From assembly GCA_030746555.1 (NCBI GenBank), contig JASLMK010000113.1, positions 1-54,493 on the forward strand: a DNA stretch of 54,493 nt, given 5' to 3'. The translations under genes and the position numbers were made by a program. Origin of the DNA: Planctomycetota bacterium. GTDB taxonomy: Bacteria > Planctomycetota > UBA1135 > GCA-002686595. Below the pieces are notes generated by a model, which was not told where the DNA came from, did no database searches, and saw nothing but the letters and a program-made list of their open reading frames with translations. Of the stretch, positions 1-6,586 are shown piece by piece (position 1 is the first letter of the stretch; each line of letters opens with the position of its first letter).

Positions 1-199
1 CCCGGGTTATTCATGAACACGCACACCAGACTTCGCAACCGGCCGTCTTCGACGGCCTCTCGGCCCCTGGCGGCGCTTTTCGGAACCTGGCTTCCTCGAC
101 GACCCGTTCAGGGTCGCCTGCGTCGCCAGAACCCGCAAAGCACCACCCCGAACCGAGTTGCTGTGTCTGGTGCACGTCTTCATCAATAATCCGGGCTAG
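1..199. repeat. MITE-like ~200-bp inverted-terminal repeat, copy 1 (2 nt cut off by window start)
   Basis: Nearly identical to 12061-12260 and 54353-54493 in the same orientation. The right end (ccgggct, then ag) is the reverse complement of the left-end pattern AGCCCGG..ATTCATGAA. Internal hairpins are visible: GGCCGTC/GACGGCC (arms around 41-57) and CGACCC/GGGTCG near the centre. No transposase is encoded. The left arm here (CCCGGGTTATTC) matches the right-arm version of copy 2 rather than its left arm, so the arms appear to have exchanged sequence. It ends 10 nt before the epimerase start. Confidence 0.85.
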
Positions 200-202
200 C
201 AT
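197..202 (+). promoter_or_regulatory. Candidate -10 box TAGCAT for the epimerase gene, built partly from the repeat end
   Basis: TAGCAT ends exactly 6 nt before the ATG at 209, so a transcript would start at or near the start codon (leaderless). The first bases come from the CTAG terminus of repeat copy 1. No clear -35 is seen at 16-18 nt. The same 6-nt spacing occurs before the genes at 3908, 4826 and 53572, which is the main support. Confidence 0.4.
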
Positions 203-208
203 GCGGGG

Positions 209-1171
209 ATGGCCATCCACCTCGTGACCGGCGGCGCCGGGTTCATCGGATCGCACCTCACCGCGGCTCTCGTGGAGCGCGGAGATCGCGTGCGCGTGCT
301 CGACGATCTCTCGTCGGGCCGGAGGGAGAACCTGGCCGGTCACGACCTCGGTGAGCTCGGCGGCGGCGCTGCGATCGAACTCGTCCTTGGCGACGTGGCC
401 GACGCCGCGGTGTGCGCGCGGGCCTGTGAGGGGGTCTCCACAGTCTTCCACGAGGCCGCCCAGGTGTCGGTGCCCCGCAGCTTCGAGGCTCCCGAGCAGA
501 GCTACCGAACCAACGTCATGGGCACCCTGCGCCTGCTGGAAGCGGCCCGCGCCGCAGGCGTCCAGACCCTGATCCTGGCCGGGTCGTCCTCGGCCTACGG
601 CGCGGTGGAGGTCTTGCCCAAGCAGGAGTCGATGCTCTGCTCTCCCGTCTCGCCCTACGCCGCGGGGAAGGTCGCCGCCGAGCACCTCCTGCGAGTCTGG
701 GGTGATGCGTATGGCCTGCGGACCAGAGTTCTGCGCTACTTCAACGTCTACGGACCGCGGCAGGCGGACGACAGCCCCTACAGCGGCGTGATCGCGCTCT
801 TCTCCCGCTGCCTGCACGAAGGGCGACCGCCGACGATCTTCGGAGACGGGGGGCAGACACGCGACTTCACCTTCGTCTCCGACGTCGTGGCGGCGAACCT
901 GTGCGCTGCGGATGCGGACGTCGAGCCGGGCGCGATCATCAACGTCGGTACCGGAGAGCGCGTCACGATCAAGCAGCTGTGGGATCGGATGGCCGCCTTG
1001 GAGGGGAGTTCGCTCGAGCCCGTCTGCGAGCCCGAACGCCCGGGAGACGTGCGCCACAGCGTGGCCTCGATCGAGCGGGCCGAGCGGTGGTTGGGCTGGC
1101 GGCCGCAGGTGGAGATCGCGGCAGGGTTGGAGCGGACCCTGGCCTGGTACCGGGAGCGAAGACAGCAGTAA
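209..1171 (+). CDS. NAD-dependent epimerase/dehydratase (UDP-glucose 4-epimerase-like, extended SDR)
   Basis: A 320-residue extended short-chain dehydrogenase of the sugar-nucleotide epimerase type. The N-terminal NAD-binding Rossmann motif TGGAGFIG is at residues 7-14. Ser residues near 127 (AGSSSAYG) and Tyr150-x3-Lys154 (SPYAAGK) supply the catalytic set. RYFNVYGPRQ (176-185) and FGDGGQTRDF (211-220) are typical of UDP-sugar 4-epimerases and related dehydratases. The likely role is interconverting UDP-hexoses for surface glycans; the exact sugar cannot be read from sequence. It starts just beyond repeat copy 1, has no convincing Shine-Dalgarno and is probably leaderless. It is followed by a 205-nt gap before the PEP carboxykinase gene. 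Confidence 0.9.
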   Translation: MAIHLVTGGAGFIGSHLTAALVERGDRVRVLDDLSSGRRENLAGHDLGELGGGAAIELVLGDVADAAVCARACEGVSTVFHEAAQVSVPRSFEAPEQSYRTNVMGTLRLLEAARAAGVQTLILAGSSSAYGAVEVLPKQESMLCSPVSPYAAGKVAAEHLLRVWGDAYGLRTRVLRYFNVYGPRQADDSPYSGVIALFSRCLHEGRPPTIFGDGGQTRDFTFVSDVVAANLCAADADVEPGAIINVGTGERVTIKQLWDRMAALEGSSLEPVCEPERPGDVRHSVASIERAERWLGWRPQVEIAAGLERTLAWYRERRQQ

Positions 1172-1376
1172 GGGGGCCTACAAGGGCCTTCAGGGCGCGG
1201 GGGCGGCGCGCCGACACAACCACGGCGCCGGTTGCCCGATCCTCTCCGCGCCGGTACTCTTTTTCGCCTTCTTCCCAGCTGCCCTCCTCCGTCCCATCCT
1301 CCGACACGGTTCACCTCGGGCCCCTCGAACCCGACCGAACTCGACGTGCGGCCCCGCCCGGGTCGCCGGAACCCCC

Positions 1377-3035
1377 ATGGACATCAGCCAAGACCTCAGG
1401 ATCCGCCTCGGACTGGACGGCGTCACCTATCGAGCGAACCTCTCGAAGACAGAGCTGTTCCACGCGGCGATCGCCTCCGACCGCGGGCGCACCCGGGAAG
1501 GCGGGGGCGACGACGACCAGAAGGCGTTCCCCACCGCGCTCGGGGAGGATGGCCCGCTGGTCTACTACACCGACCCGACCTGCACCGGCCGGCCGGTCCA
1601 GGACACCTTCGGTGTCGCGTGGCCCGAGCTCGAGGAGAAGGTCTGGTGGAAGGCTGACTTCCAGAAGTACGACCCCGAGCAGTACGAGGGGCTCCTGGCG
1701 CGTGTCGTCGCGCATCTCAACGGGCGCGGGGCGACGCTGTTCGTGGAGGACGTGTACTGCGGGACGGATCCGAGCTACGCGGTCCCCTACAGGTTCGTCG
1801 GCGAGTACGCCACGCACGCCCTGTTCGCCCACAACATGTTCCCCAAGGGGATCGAGGGTGTGGAGGATGAAGACGGCAAGCGCTGGGTGATGCTGAACGC
1901 TCCGTCGTTTCGGTGCGACCCCGACCGCGACGGAAGCCGCTCCGAGCGCGTGGTCATCCTCGACTTCCGCAACCGAATCGTCCTCGTCGCCGGGCGCGCG
2001 GACTACTCCGGCGTAGTCAAGAAGAGCATGTTCACCGTGATGAACTACATGTTGCCGGAGATGGGGAACATGTCGATGCACTGCTCAGCCAACGTCGGGC
2101 AGCGCGGAGACGGCGCGATCCTCTTCGGCCTCTCGGGCACGGGCAAGACGACGCTCTCCGCCGATCCCGCGCGCAAGCTGATCGGCGACGACGAGCACGC
2201 CTGGACCGAGCTGGGTGTGTCGAACCTCGAGGACGGCTGCTATGCCAAGCTGATCGACCTCGACAAGCAGGCCGAGCCGATCATCGCGGCCGCCCTGTCG
2301 ATGCCCGGGACGATCATCGAGAACGTCCCGCCCCTGCCGGGGAGGCCCATGGGGGAGACCGATCCGGCCGACCTCGACCTCACCGACCGCTCGATCACGG
2401 AGAACACGCGCTTCTCCTATCCGCTGACCTGCAATCCCGACGTCGCCGAGGGCGCCAAGGGGCCGCATCCGGAGACGATCGTCCTGTTGACCGCGGACGC
2501 CTTCGGCGTCCTCCCGCCCGTCTCGGTGCTCGACTCACGCGAAGTCATGTACCACTTCATCCAGGGCTTCACCGCCAAGCTCGCGGGGACCGAGGTCGGG
2601 ATCACCGAACCCAAGGCGGCCTTCAGCTCGTGCTTCGGCGCGCCGTTCATGTCCCACCAGCCGTCGGTGTACGCGCGCCTGCTGGCGGAGAAGATGGAAG
2701 CGCACGAGACGCGCTGCATCCTGCTCAACACCGGCTGGGGAGGCGGCCCCTACGGAGTTGGATCGAGGATCTCGATCGGCGACACGCGTGCCCTGCTCGA
2801 CGCGGCCCTCTCCGGAGAGCTGCACGCCCAGGGCGCCGAGTACGACATCCACCCCGTCTTCAACCTCAAGATGCCCCGCGCATGCACCGGAGTGGACCCG
2901 GCGATCCTCAACCCGCGGAACACCTGGGAGGACAAGGAAGCCTACGACACCCAGGCCGTGGCGCTGCGCGAGATGTTCCGGGTCAACTTCGAGGAGAAGG
3001 GATTCGGGGCGCTGGGGATCGAGCCCGTGATGTAA
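1377..3035 (+). CDS. pckA: Phosphoenolpyruvate carboxykinase (ATP)
   Basis: A 552-residue ATP-dependent PEP carboxykinase, which interconverts oxaloacetate + ATP with PEP + CO2 in gluconeogenesis. The kinase-1a P-loop GLSGTGKTTL is at residues 241-250, closely followed by kinase-2 LIGDDEHAW (Mg/Mn binding). The oxaloacetate-site stretch and the late VGSRISIGDTRALLDA region are also intact. The frame is open far upstream, but homology begins at MDISQDL (ATG 1377), giving the usual family length of about 540. No strong Shine-Dalgarno precedes it; a TACTCT box at 1255-1260 could be a -10 with a roughly 110-nt leader. The 2-oxoacid:ferredoxin oxidoreductase at 30-33 kb may feed the same carbon pool. 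Confidence 0.96.
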   Translation: MDISQDLRIRLGLDGVTYRANLSKTELFHAAIASDRGRTREGGGDDDQKAFPTALGEDGPLVYYTDPTCTGRPVQDTFGVAWPELEEKVWWKADFQKYDPEQYEGLLARVVAHLNGRGATLFVEDVYCGTDPSYAVPYRFVGEYATHALFAHNMFPKGIEGVEDEDGKRWVMLNAPSFRCDPDRDGSRSERVVILDFRNRIVLVAGRADYSGVVKKSMFTVMNYMLPEMGNMSMHCSANVGQRGDGAILFGLSGTGKTTLSADPARKLIGDDEHAWTELGVSNLEDGCYAKLIDLDKQAEPIIAAALSMPGTIIENVPPLPGRPMGETDPADLDLTDRSITENTRFSYPLTCNPDVAEGAKGPHPETIVLLTADAFGVLPPVSVLDSREVMYHFIQGFTAKLAGTEVGITEPKAAFSSCFGAPFMSHQPSVYARLLAEKMEAHETRCILLNTGWGGGPYGVGSRISIGDTRALLDAALSGELHAQGAEYDIHPVFNLKMPRACTGVDPAILNPRNTWEDKEAYDTQAVALREMFRVNFEEKGFGALGIEPVM

Positions 3036-3060
3036 GGTGTCTGGCGCCTGGGGAGCGCCG

Positions 3061-3441
3061 ATGACCGACACGAGCAAGGAGCACTACCTCGCCGGACTGG
3101 CACTGTTCGGTGAGCAGAAGCACACCGAGGCCATCGAGGCCTACCGCAAGGCGCTGGAGGTCGCGCCCGACGACCCCGAGGTCCTGCTGGCGCTGGCTAC
3201 CGCGCAGATGAATGCGGGCCTGCTCGACGACGCCGTCGAGAGCGGGAAGCGGGTGGTCGAGCTCGACGGCGAGGATCCGTTCGGCCACACGAGCCTCTCG
3301 ATGATCTACATGCGCAAGGGCATGATCGAGGAGGCCGAGAAGGAGCAGGCGACCGCGCGCATGCTCTCGTGGAGGCGGGACCTCGCCGAGAACCCCGACG
3401 CTCCTCCGCCGCCCACGGGCGGGATCGACGTCGTCCAGTAG
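3061..3441 (+). CDS. Small TPR protein
   Basis: A 126-residue soluble protein made of about three tetratricopeptide repeats (residues ~8-41, 42-75, 76-105). TPR-type helix pairs such as EAIEAYRKALEVAPDDPE are visible. There is no signal peptide or membrane segment; the C-terminal tail is Pro-rich. The start is ATG 3061, with GGGAG 5 nt upstream, rather than the in-frame ATG 24 nt earlier. It lies 25 nt after pckA, so co-transcription is possible; a TAAGGT box overlapping the pckA stop could be a separate -10. It converges with the next gene (3 nt between stops). The function is probably protein-protein interaction; partner unknown. Confidence 0.75.
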   Translation: MTDTSKEHYLAGLALFGEQKHTEAIEAYRKALEVAPDDPEVLLALATAQMNAGLLDDAVESGKRVVELDGEDPFGHTSLSMIYMRKGMIEEAEKEQATARMLSWRRDLAENPDAPPPPTGGIDVVQ

Positions 3442-3444
3442 GGG

Positions 3445-3753
3445 CTAGGCGTCCTCGGCGATGCCGAGGATCTGCTTGCCCTCGGGCGAGATCAGGTGCG
3501 GGGTCCACTGGGGCTCCCAGACGACCTCGACCTCGGTGCTCTCGATGCCCTCGATGGTGTTCACGCGGCGGCGGATCATGTCGGGGATCGTCAGGGCCTC
3601 GGGGCAGGCTTGGGAGGTGAGCGTCATCTCGATCTTGCACACCTCGCCCTCGATGGCGATGTCGTACACCAATCCGAGGTCCAGGACGTTGACCGGGATC
3701 TCGGGGTCGTACACCTCTCGTAGCTGGCTTTCGACGTCTTCTCGCGTGACCAT
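3445..3753 (-). CDS. MIP18/DUF59-family Fe-S assembly factor (SufT/PaaD-like)
   Basis: A 102-residue stand-alone DUF59 protein. The hallmark DPEIPVNVLDLGLVYD is at residues 17-32, and the conserved reactive Cys50 is in TSQACPE. Family members act in late steps of iron-sulfur cluster insertion (SufT, PaaD, eukaryotic MIP18). I chose ATG 3753 because upstream in-frame sequence is low-complexity and lacks homology. A TACACT box on the minus strand (3810-3805) is a plausible -10. It is divergent from a radical SAM gene, an Fe-S enzyme, across a region with a perfect 10-bp-arm dyad; shared Fe-S-related control is an inference. Confidence 0.85.
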   Translation of the reverse strand: MVTREDVESQLREVYDPEIPVNVLDLGLVYDIAIEGEVCKIEMTLTSQACPEALTIPDMIRRRVNTIEGIESTEVEVVWEPQWTPHLISPEGKQILGIAEDA

Positions 3754-3839
3754 CTCGTCTGTCGGGGGTGGGGGTCGTGCGCGACGGTGCGCGCGGGGCC
3801 GGGCAGTGTAGTCCCCGTCCCCCGCCCGGGTGCAGCACA

Positions 3840-3861
3840 AATCTCCCGTCTACGGGAGATT
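3840..3861. promoter_or_regulatory. Perfect dyad, candidate operator between divergent genes
   Basis: Arms AATCTCCCGT and ACGGGAGATT are exact reverse complements separated by only CT. The 2-nt centre is too small for an RNA hairpin and fits a dimeric DNA-binding protein. It sits between the putative -10 boxes of the DUF59 gene (3810-3805, minus) and the radical SAM gene (3896-3901, plus). Confidence 0.5.
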
Positions 3862-3895
3862 CTTGGCTCGGCGCCTTGCGGCCCCGCGCTGCCGC

Positions 3896-3901
3896 TACCA
3901 T
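3896..3901 (+). promoter_or_regulatory. Candidate -10 box TACCAT, leaderless start of the radical SAM gene
   Basis: TACCAT ends 6 nt before ATG 3908, matching the spacing seen at 197-202, 4814-4819 and 53560-53565. No good -35 is seen at 17 nt, so an activator bound at the dyad 35 nt upstream is conceivable. Confidence 0.35.
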
Positions 3902-3907
3902 GGCGGG

Positions 3908-4786
3908 ATGATCCGCCACGAAGGACGCGTGTACCGGCCCCCGTCCGAGGCCGACAGCCTGATCCTGCAGGCCACGATCGGCTGCAGCTACAACGAGTGC
4001 GCGTTCTGCGGCATGTATCGGGACAAGCGCTTCCGCGTGCGCAAGCTCGAGGAGCTCTGCGAGGAGATCGACTGGGCCGCCGCCGAGCTCGGAGACGTCC
4101 AGAAGGTCTTCCTGGCCGACGGCGACGCCCTGGTGGCGAAGGCGTCCTTCTTGGCGGCCCTGTGCGAGAAGCTGCGCGAGGCCTTCCCGCGCCTGCGGCG
4201 CGTGAGCTGCTACGCCTCCCCCCAGGCGCTGGCCGTACGCTCGGTCGAGGAGATGAGCATGCTCCGCGAGCTCGGCCTGACCCTGTACTACCTGGGCATC
4301 GAGAGCGGCCACGACACCGTCCTCGAACGGCTCGTCAAGGGCGTCGATGCCTCCGAGATGATCCGCGTGGGACAGAAGGCGGGTGAGGCGGGGGTGAAGC
4401 TCTCCACCATGATCCTGCTCGGCGCGGGAGGGCGGGAGCTCTCCCAAGCCCACGCCCGCGAATCCGCGCGCGTGGTGAACGCCATCGCGCCGCGCTTCGT
4501 CAGCACCCTGGTCATGACGCCGGTCGAGGACACTCCGTTGTGGGAGCAGGCGCGCGAGGGAGGCGTGGATGAGCTGTCCCCGATCGAGCTGGCCTGCGAG
4601 CTGCGGACCTTTTTGGGTGAGCTCGAGCTCGAGGGATCGATCTTCCGTTCCAACCACGCGAGCAACTACCTGGCCCTGGCGGGCTCTCTTCCCCGTGACC
4701 AGGCCCGCATGGTGGCCTCCCTCGACGCCGTCCTGGCGGACCCCGAGCACGCGGCGTTCCGCCCCGAATGGTCCCGAGGCCTGTGA
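3908..4786 (+). CDS. Radical SAM protein of unknown substrate
   Basis: A 292-residue radical S-adenosylmethionine enzyme. The cluster-binding cysteines are Cys26, Cys31 and Cys34 (CSYNECAFC), a C-x4-C-x2-C spacing in place of the common C-x3-C-x2-C; I recall this variant from a family of short radical SAM proteins with CxFCxMY. FLADGDAL and YLGIESGHD follow as typical barrel strands. No B12-binding or extra Fe-S domain is evident. ATG 3908 is chosen because the family homology starts with IRHEGRVYRPPSEA. The product is unknown. It is divergent from the Fe-S factor and 39 nt upstream of the exported amidohydrolase-like genes. Confidence 0.85.
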   Translation: MIRHEGRVYRPPSEADSLILQATIGCSYNECAFCGMYRDKRFRVRKLEELCEEIDWAAAELGDVQKVFLADGDALVAKASFLAALCEKLREAFPRLRRVSCYASPQALAVRSVEEMSMLRELGLTLYYLGIESGHDTVLERLVKGVDASEMIRVGQKAGEAGVKLSTMILLGAGGRELSQAHARESARVVNAIAPRFVSTLVMTPVEDTPLWEQAREGGVDELSPIELACELRTFLGELELEGSIFRSNHASNYLALAGSLPRDQARMVASLDAVLADPEHAAFRPEWSRGL

Positions 4787-4790
4787 GGGC

Positions 4791-4819
4791 TTGACGGCGC
4801 TCACCCTCTGCGCTGTCCT
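4791..4819 (+). promoter_or_regulatory. Candidate sigma70-type promoter (TTGACG, 17 nt, TGTCCT) of the amidohydrolase pair
   Basis: TTGACG at 4791-4796 and TGTCCT at 4814-4819 are separated by 17 nt. The -10 ends 6 nt before ATG 4826, implying a leaderless mRNA. This is the best -35/-10 pair in the window. Confidence 0.5.
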
Positions 4820-4825
4820 GCGGCG

Positions 4826-6586
4826 ATGATCACGATCGGAATCCTCGCCGCCGTCGGCCTCCTCGCCTCGCCGGCTCGACAGTCCCCGCCGCCTCCGGGG
4901 CCGTGCGTGCTGAGCGACGTGCGCCTCACCGACGAGGAGGACGCGCCGCGCGTCGCCATCGTCGTGCGTTCCGGCCGAGTCGCGGCGGTGCTGGAGGCGG
5001 GCGCACCCCTTCCCAGCGGACTGCGCCGGATCGACGGGGAGGGGGCGCTCGCGCTGCCCGCCTTCATCGATGCCTACACGACCGGCGAGTGCGACCAGCC
5101 CGAGATCGTCGCGGAGCGCGACGCGCCGCCCTCCACCGTCTCGGGAGTCGCGGTGGGGATGCGCGCCGCCAACCGCAAGGGCCTCGCCCCCTCGTTCCTG
5201 GCCGTCGAGGCGGTCGCCCTCGACGGCGACGAGCGCGAGCGACTGCGGTCGAGCGGCTTCGGCGCCTTGCACATCGCGCCGTCGGGTGAGCTGCTGGCAG
5301 GCCGAGGCGCGGCGGTCACCACGAGTGAGCTCGCCCTGCGTGAGCGTATCCTGGCCGTCGACTTGGGCCACAACGCCTCGTTCCAGGCGAGTGGCGGGGG
5401 GTACCCGAGCACGCTGATGGCCTACATGGCACACCTGCGGCAGTTCTTCCTCGACGCCCGGCGCCACGAGGAGCTCCTGGAGCGCGCGACCGCCGGCCGG
5501 CCGGACCGCCGCCCGCCCTTCGATCCCGACCTCTCGGCCGTCACGAAGCTGTTGGCGGGAGAGGAACGGCTGTTGTGCTTTGCCGACGGCGCCCGCGACA
5601 TCGTGCGCTGGTTGCGCCTGGCTGACGAGTTCGGGTTTCAGGTCGCCTTCGCCGGAGGCGGACAGGCGTGGCGAGTTGCGGACCTGCTCGCCGAACGCGG
5701 CTGCCCCCTCGTCTTGACCCTCGACTGGGGTGATGAGGTCGACGACCCCGATGCCGAGGAGGACGCAGGCGGCGGGAAGGAGGAAGGCGAGGAGGCCACG
5801 GCGGTCGAGACGGCCGCGGAGGCGGGCGCAGAGCCGTGGAAGTACACCGAGCCGATCGACCTGCGCCGGGAGCGGCGCAGGCTGTGGGAGGAGGGGCGCG
5901 ACGCCGCCCTGCGCCTACACGAGGCGGGCGTACCCATCGCCTTCGGGAGCGGGGGAGAGCGGTCGTCGAAGCTCCTTGAGCGCGTCCGGGCCCTGGTGGA
6001 GGCGGGGCTGCCCGCTGACGTCGCGCTCGCGGGCCTGACGAGCTCGGCTGCACGGGTCCTGGGCATCTCGGATCGGGTTGGCCGCATCGCCGAGGGCCAG
6101 TGCGCCAACATCGCGCTGTGGTCGGGCTCGCCGGTGACCGGCAAGGCCGACCTGGCGTGGCTGGTGGTGGACGGTCAGGTGTTCGAGTTCGACCCCGACG
6201 AGGCGAGTGAAGAGGACGGGGAGCCCGACGAGGGCGTCGACGCAACCGGCGCCTGGGAGCTCTCGTTCGAGAGCGACGAGGCGCCCGACGCGACGATGTC
6301 GCTGGAGATGGCCCCCACGGGCTCGGTCAGCGGGAGTTTCGTCACGACCAGCCCGATCAACGGGGAGAAGGTCGCGGGTGATCTCACCGGCCAGGTCTGG
6401 GGGAAGACCGTGCGGTTGCAGGGGAAGATCTCCTTCGGCGCGTTCGAGGCGGCCCTGCGCTTCGAGGGCACGTTGGAGGGAGACACGATCAGGGGCGAGT
6501 CGGGGTGGCGCTTCTCCGGAGGCGAGGAAACGAGCGAGTTCACCGCGCGCAGGACCCCGCCGAAGGGCGAGGAGGTGAGACGATGA
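4826..6586 (+). CDS. Exported amidohydrolase-like protein lacking the HxH metal motif
   Basis: A 586-residue protein with an N-terminal signal peptide (hydrophobic residues ~3-15). The fold is amidohydrolase-like: a beta-sandwich start (RSGRVAAVLEAG), then LPAFIDAY at 77-84 where active members have PGFIDxHxH, so the first two metal-binding His are absent. The late LGISDRVGRIAEGQCANIALW stretch is the usual C-terminal amidohydrolase element. Residues ~470-586 form an extra beta-rich domain (TGAWELSFES onward). A Glu/Asp-rich insert lies at ~305-340. It is probably periplasmic and catalytically altered or a binding subunit. It overlaps the next gene by ATGA, so the two are translationally coupled and likely act together. 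Confidence 0.8.
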   Translation: MITIGILAAVGLLASPARQSPPPPGPCVLSDVRLTDEEDAPRVAIVVRSGRVAAVLEAGAPLPSGLRRIDGEGALALPAFIDAYTTGECDQPEIVAERDAPPSTVSGVAVGMRAANRKGLAPSFLAVEAVALDGDERERLRSSGFGALHIAPSGELLAGRGAAVTTSELALRERILAVDLGHNASFQASGGGYPSTLMAYMAHLRQFFLDARRHEELLERATAGRPDRRPPFDPDLSAVTKLLAGEERLLCFADGARDIVRWLRLADEFGFQVAFAGGGQAWRVADLLAERGCPLVLTLDWGDEVDDPDAEEDAGGGKEEGEEATAVETAAEAGAEPWKYTEPIDLRRERRRLWEEGRDAALRLHEAGVPIAFGSGGERSSKLLERVRALVEAGLPADVALAGLTSSAARVLGISDRVGRIAEGQCANIALWSGSPVTGKADLAWLVVDGQVFEFDPDEASEEDGEPDEGVDATGAWELSFESDEAPDATMSLEMAPTGSVSGSFVTTSPINGEKVAGDLTGQVWGKTVRLQGKISFGAFEAALRFEGTLEGDTIRGESGWRFSGGEETSEFTARRTPPKGEEVRR

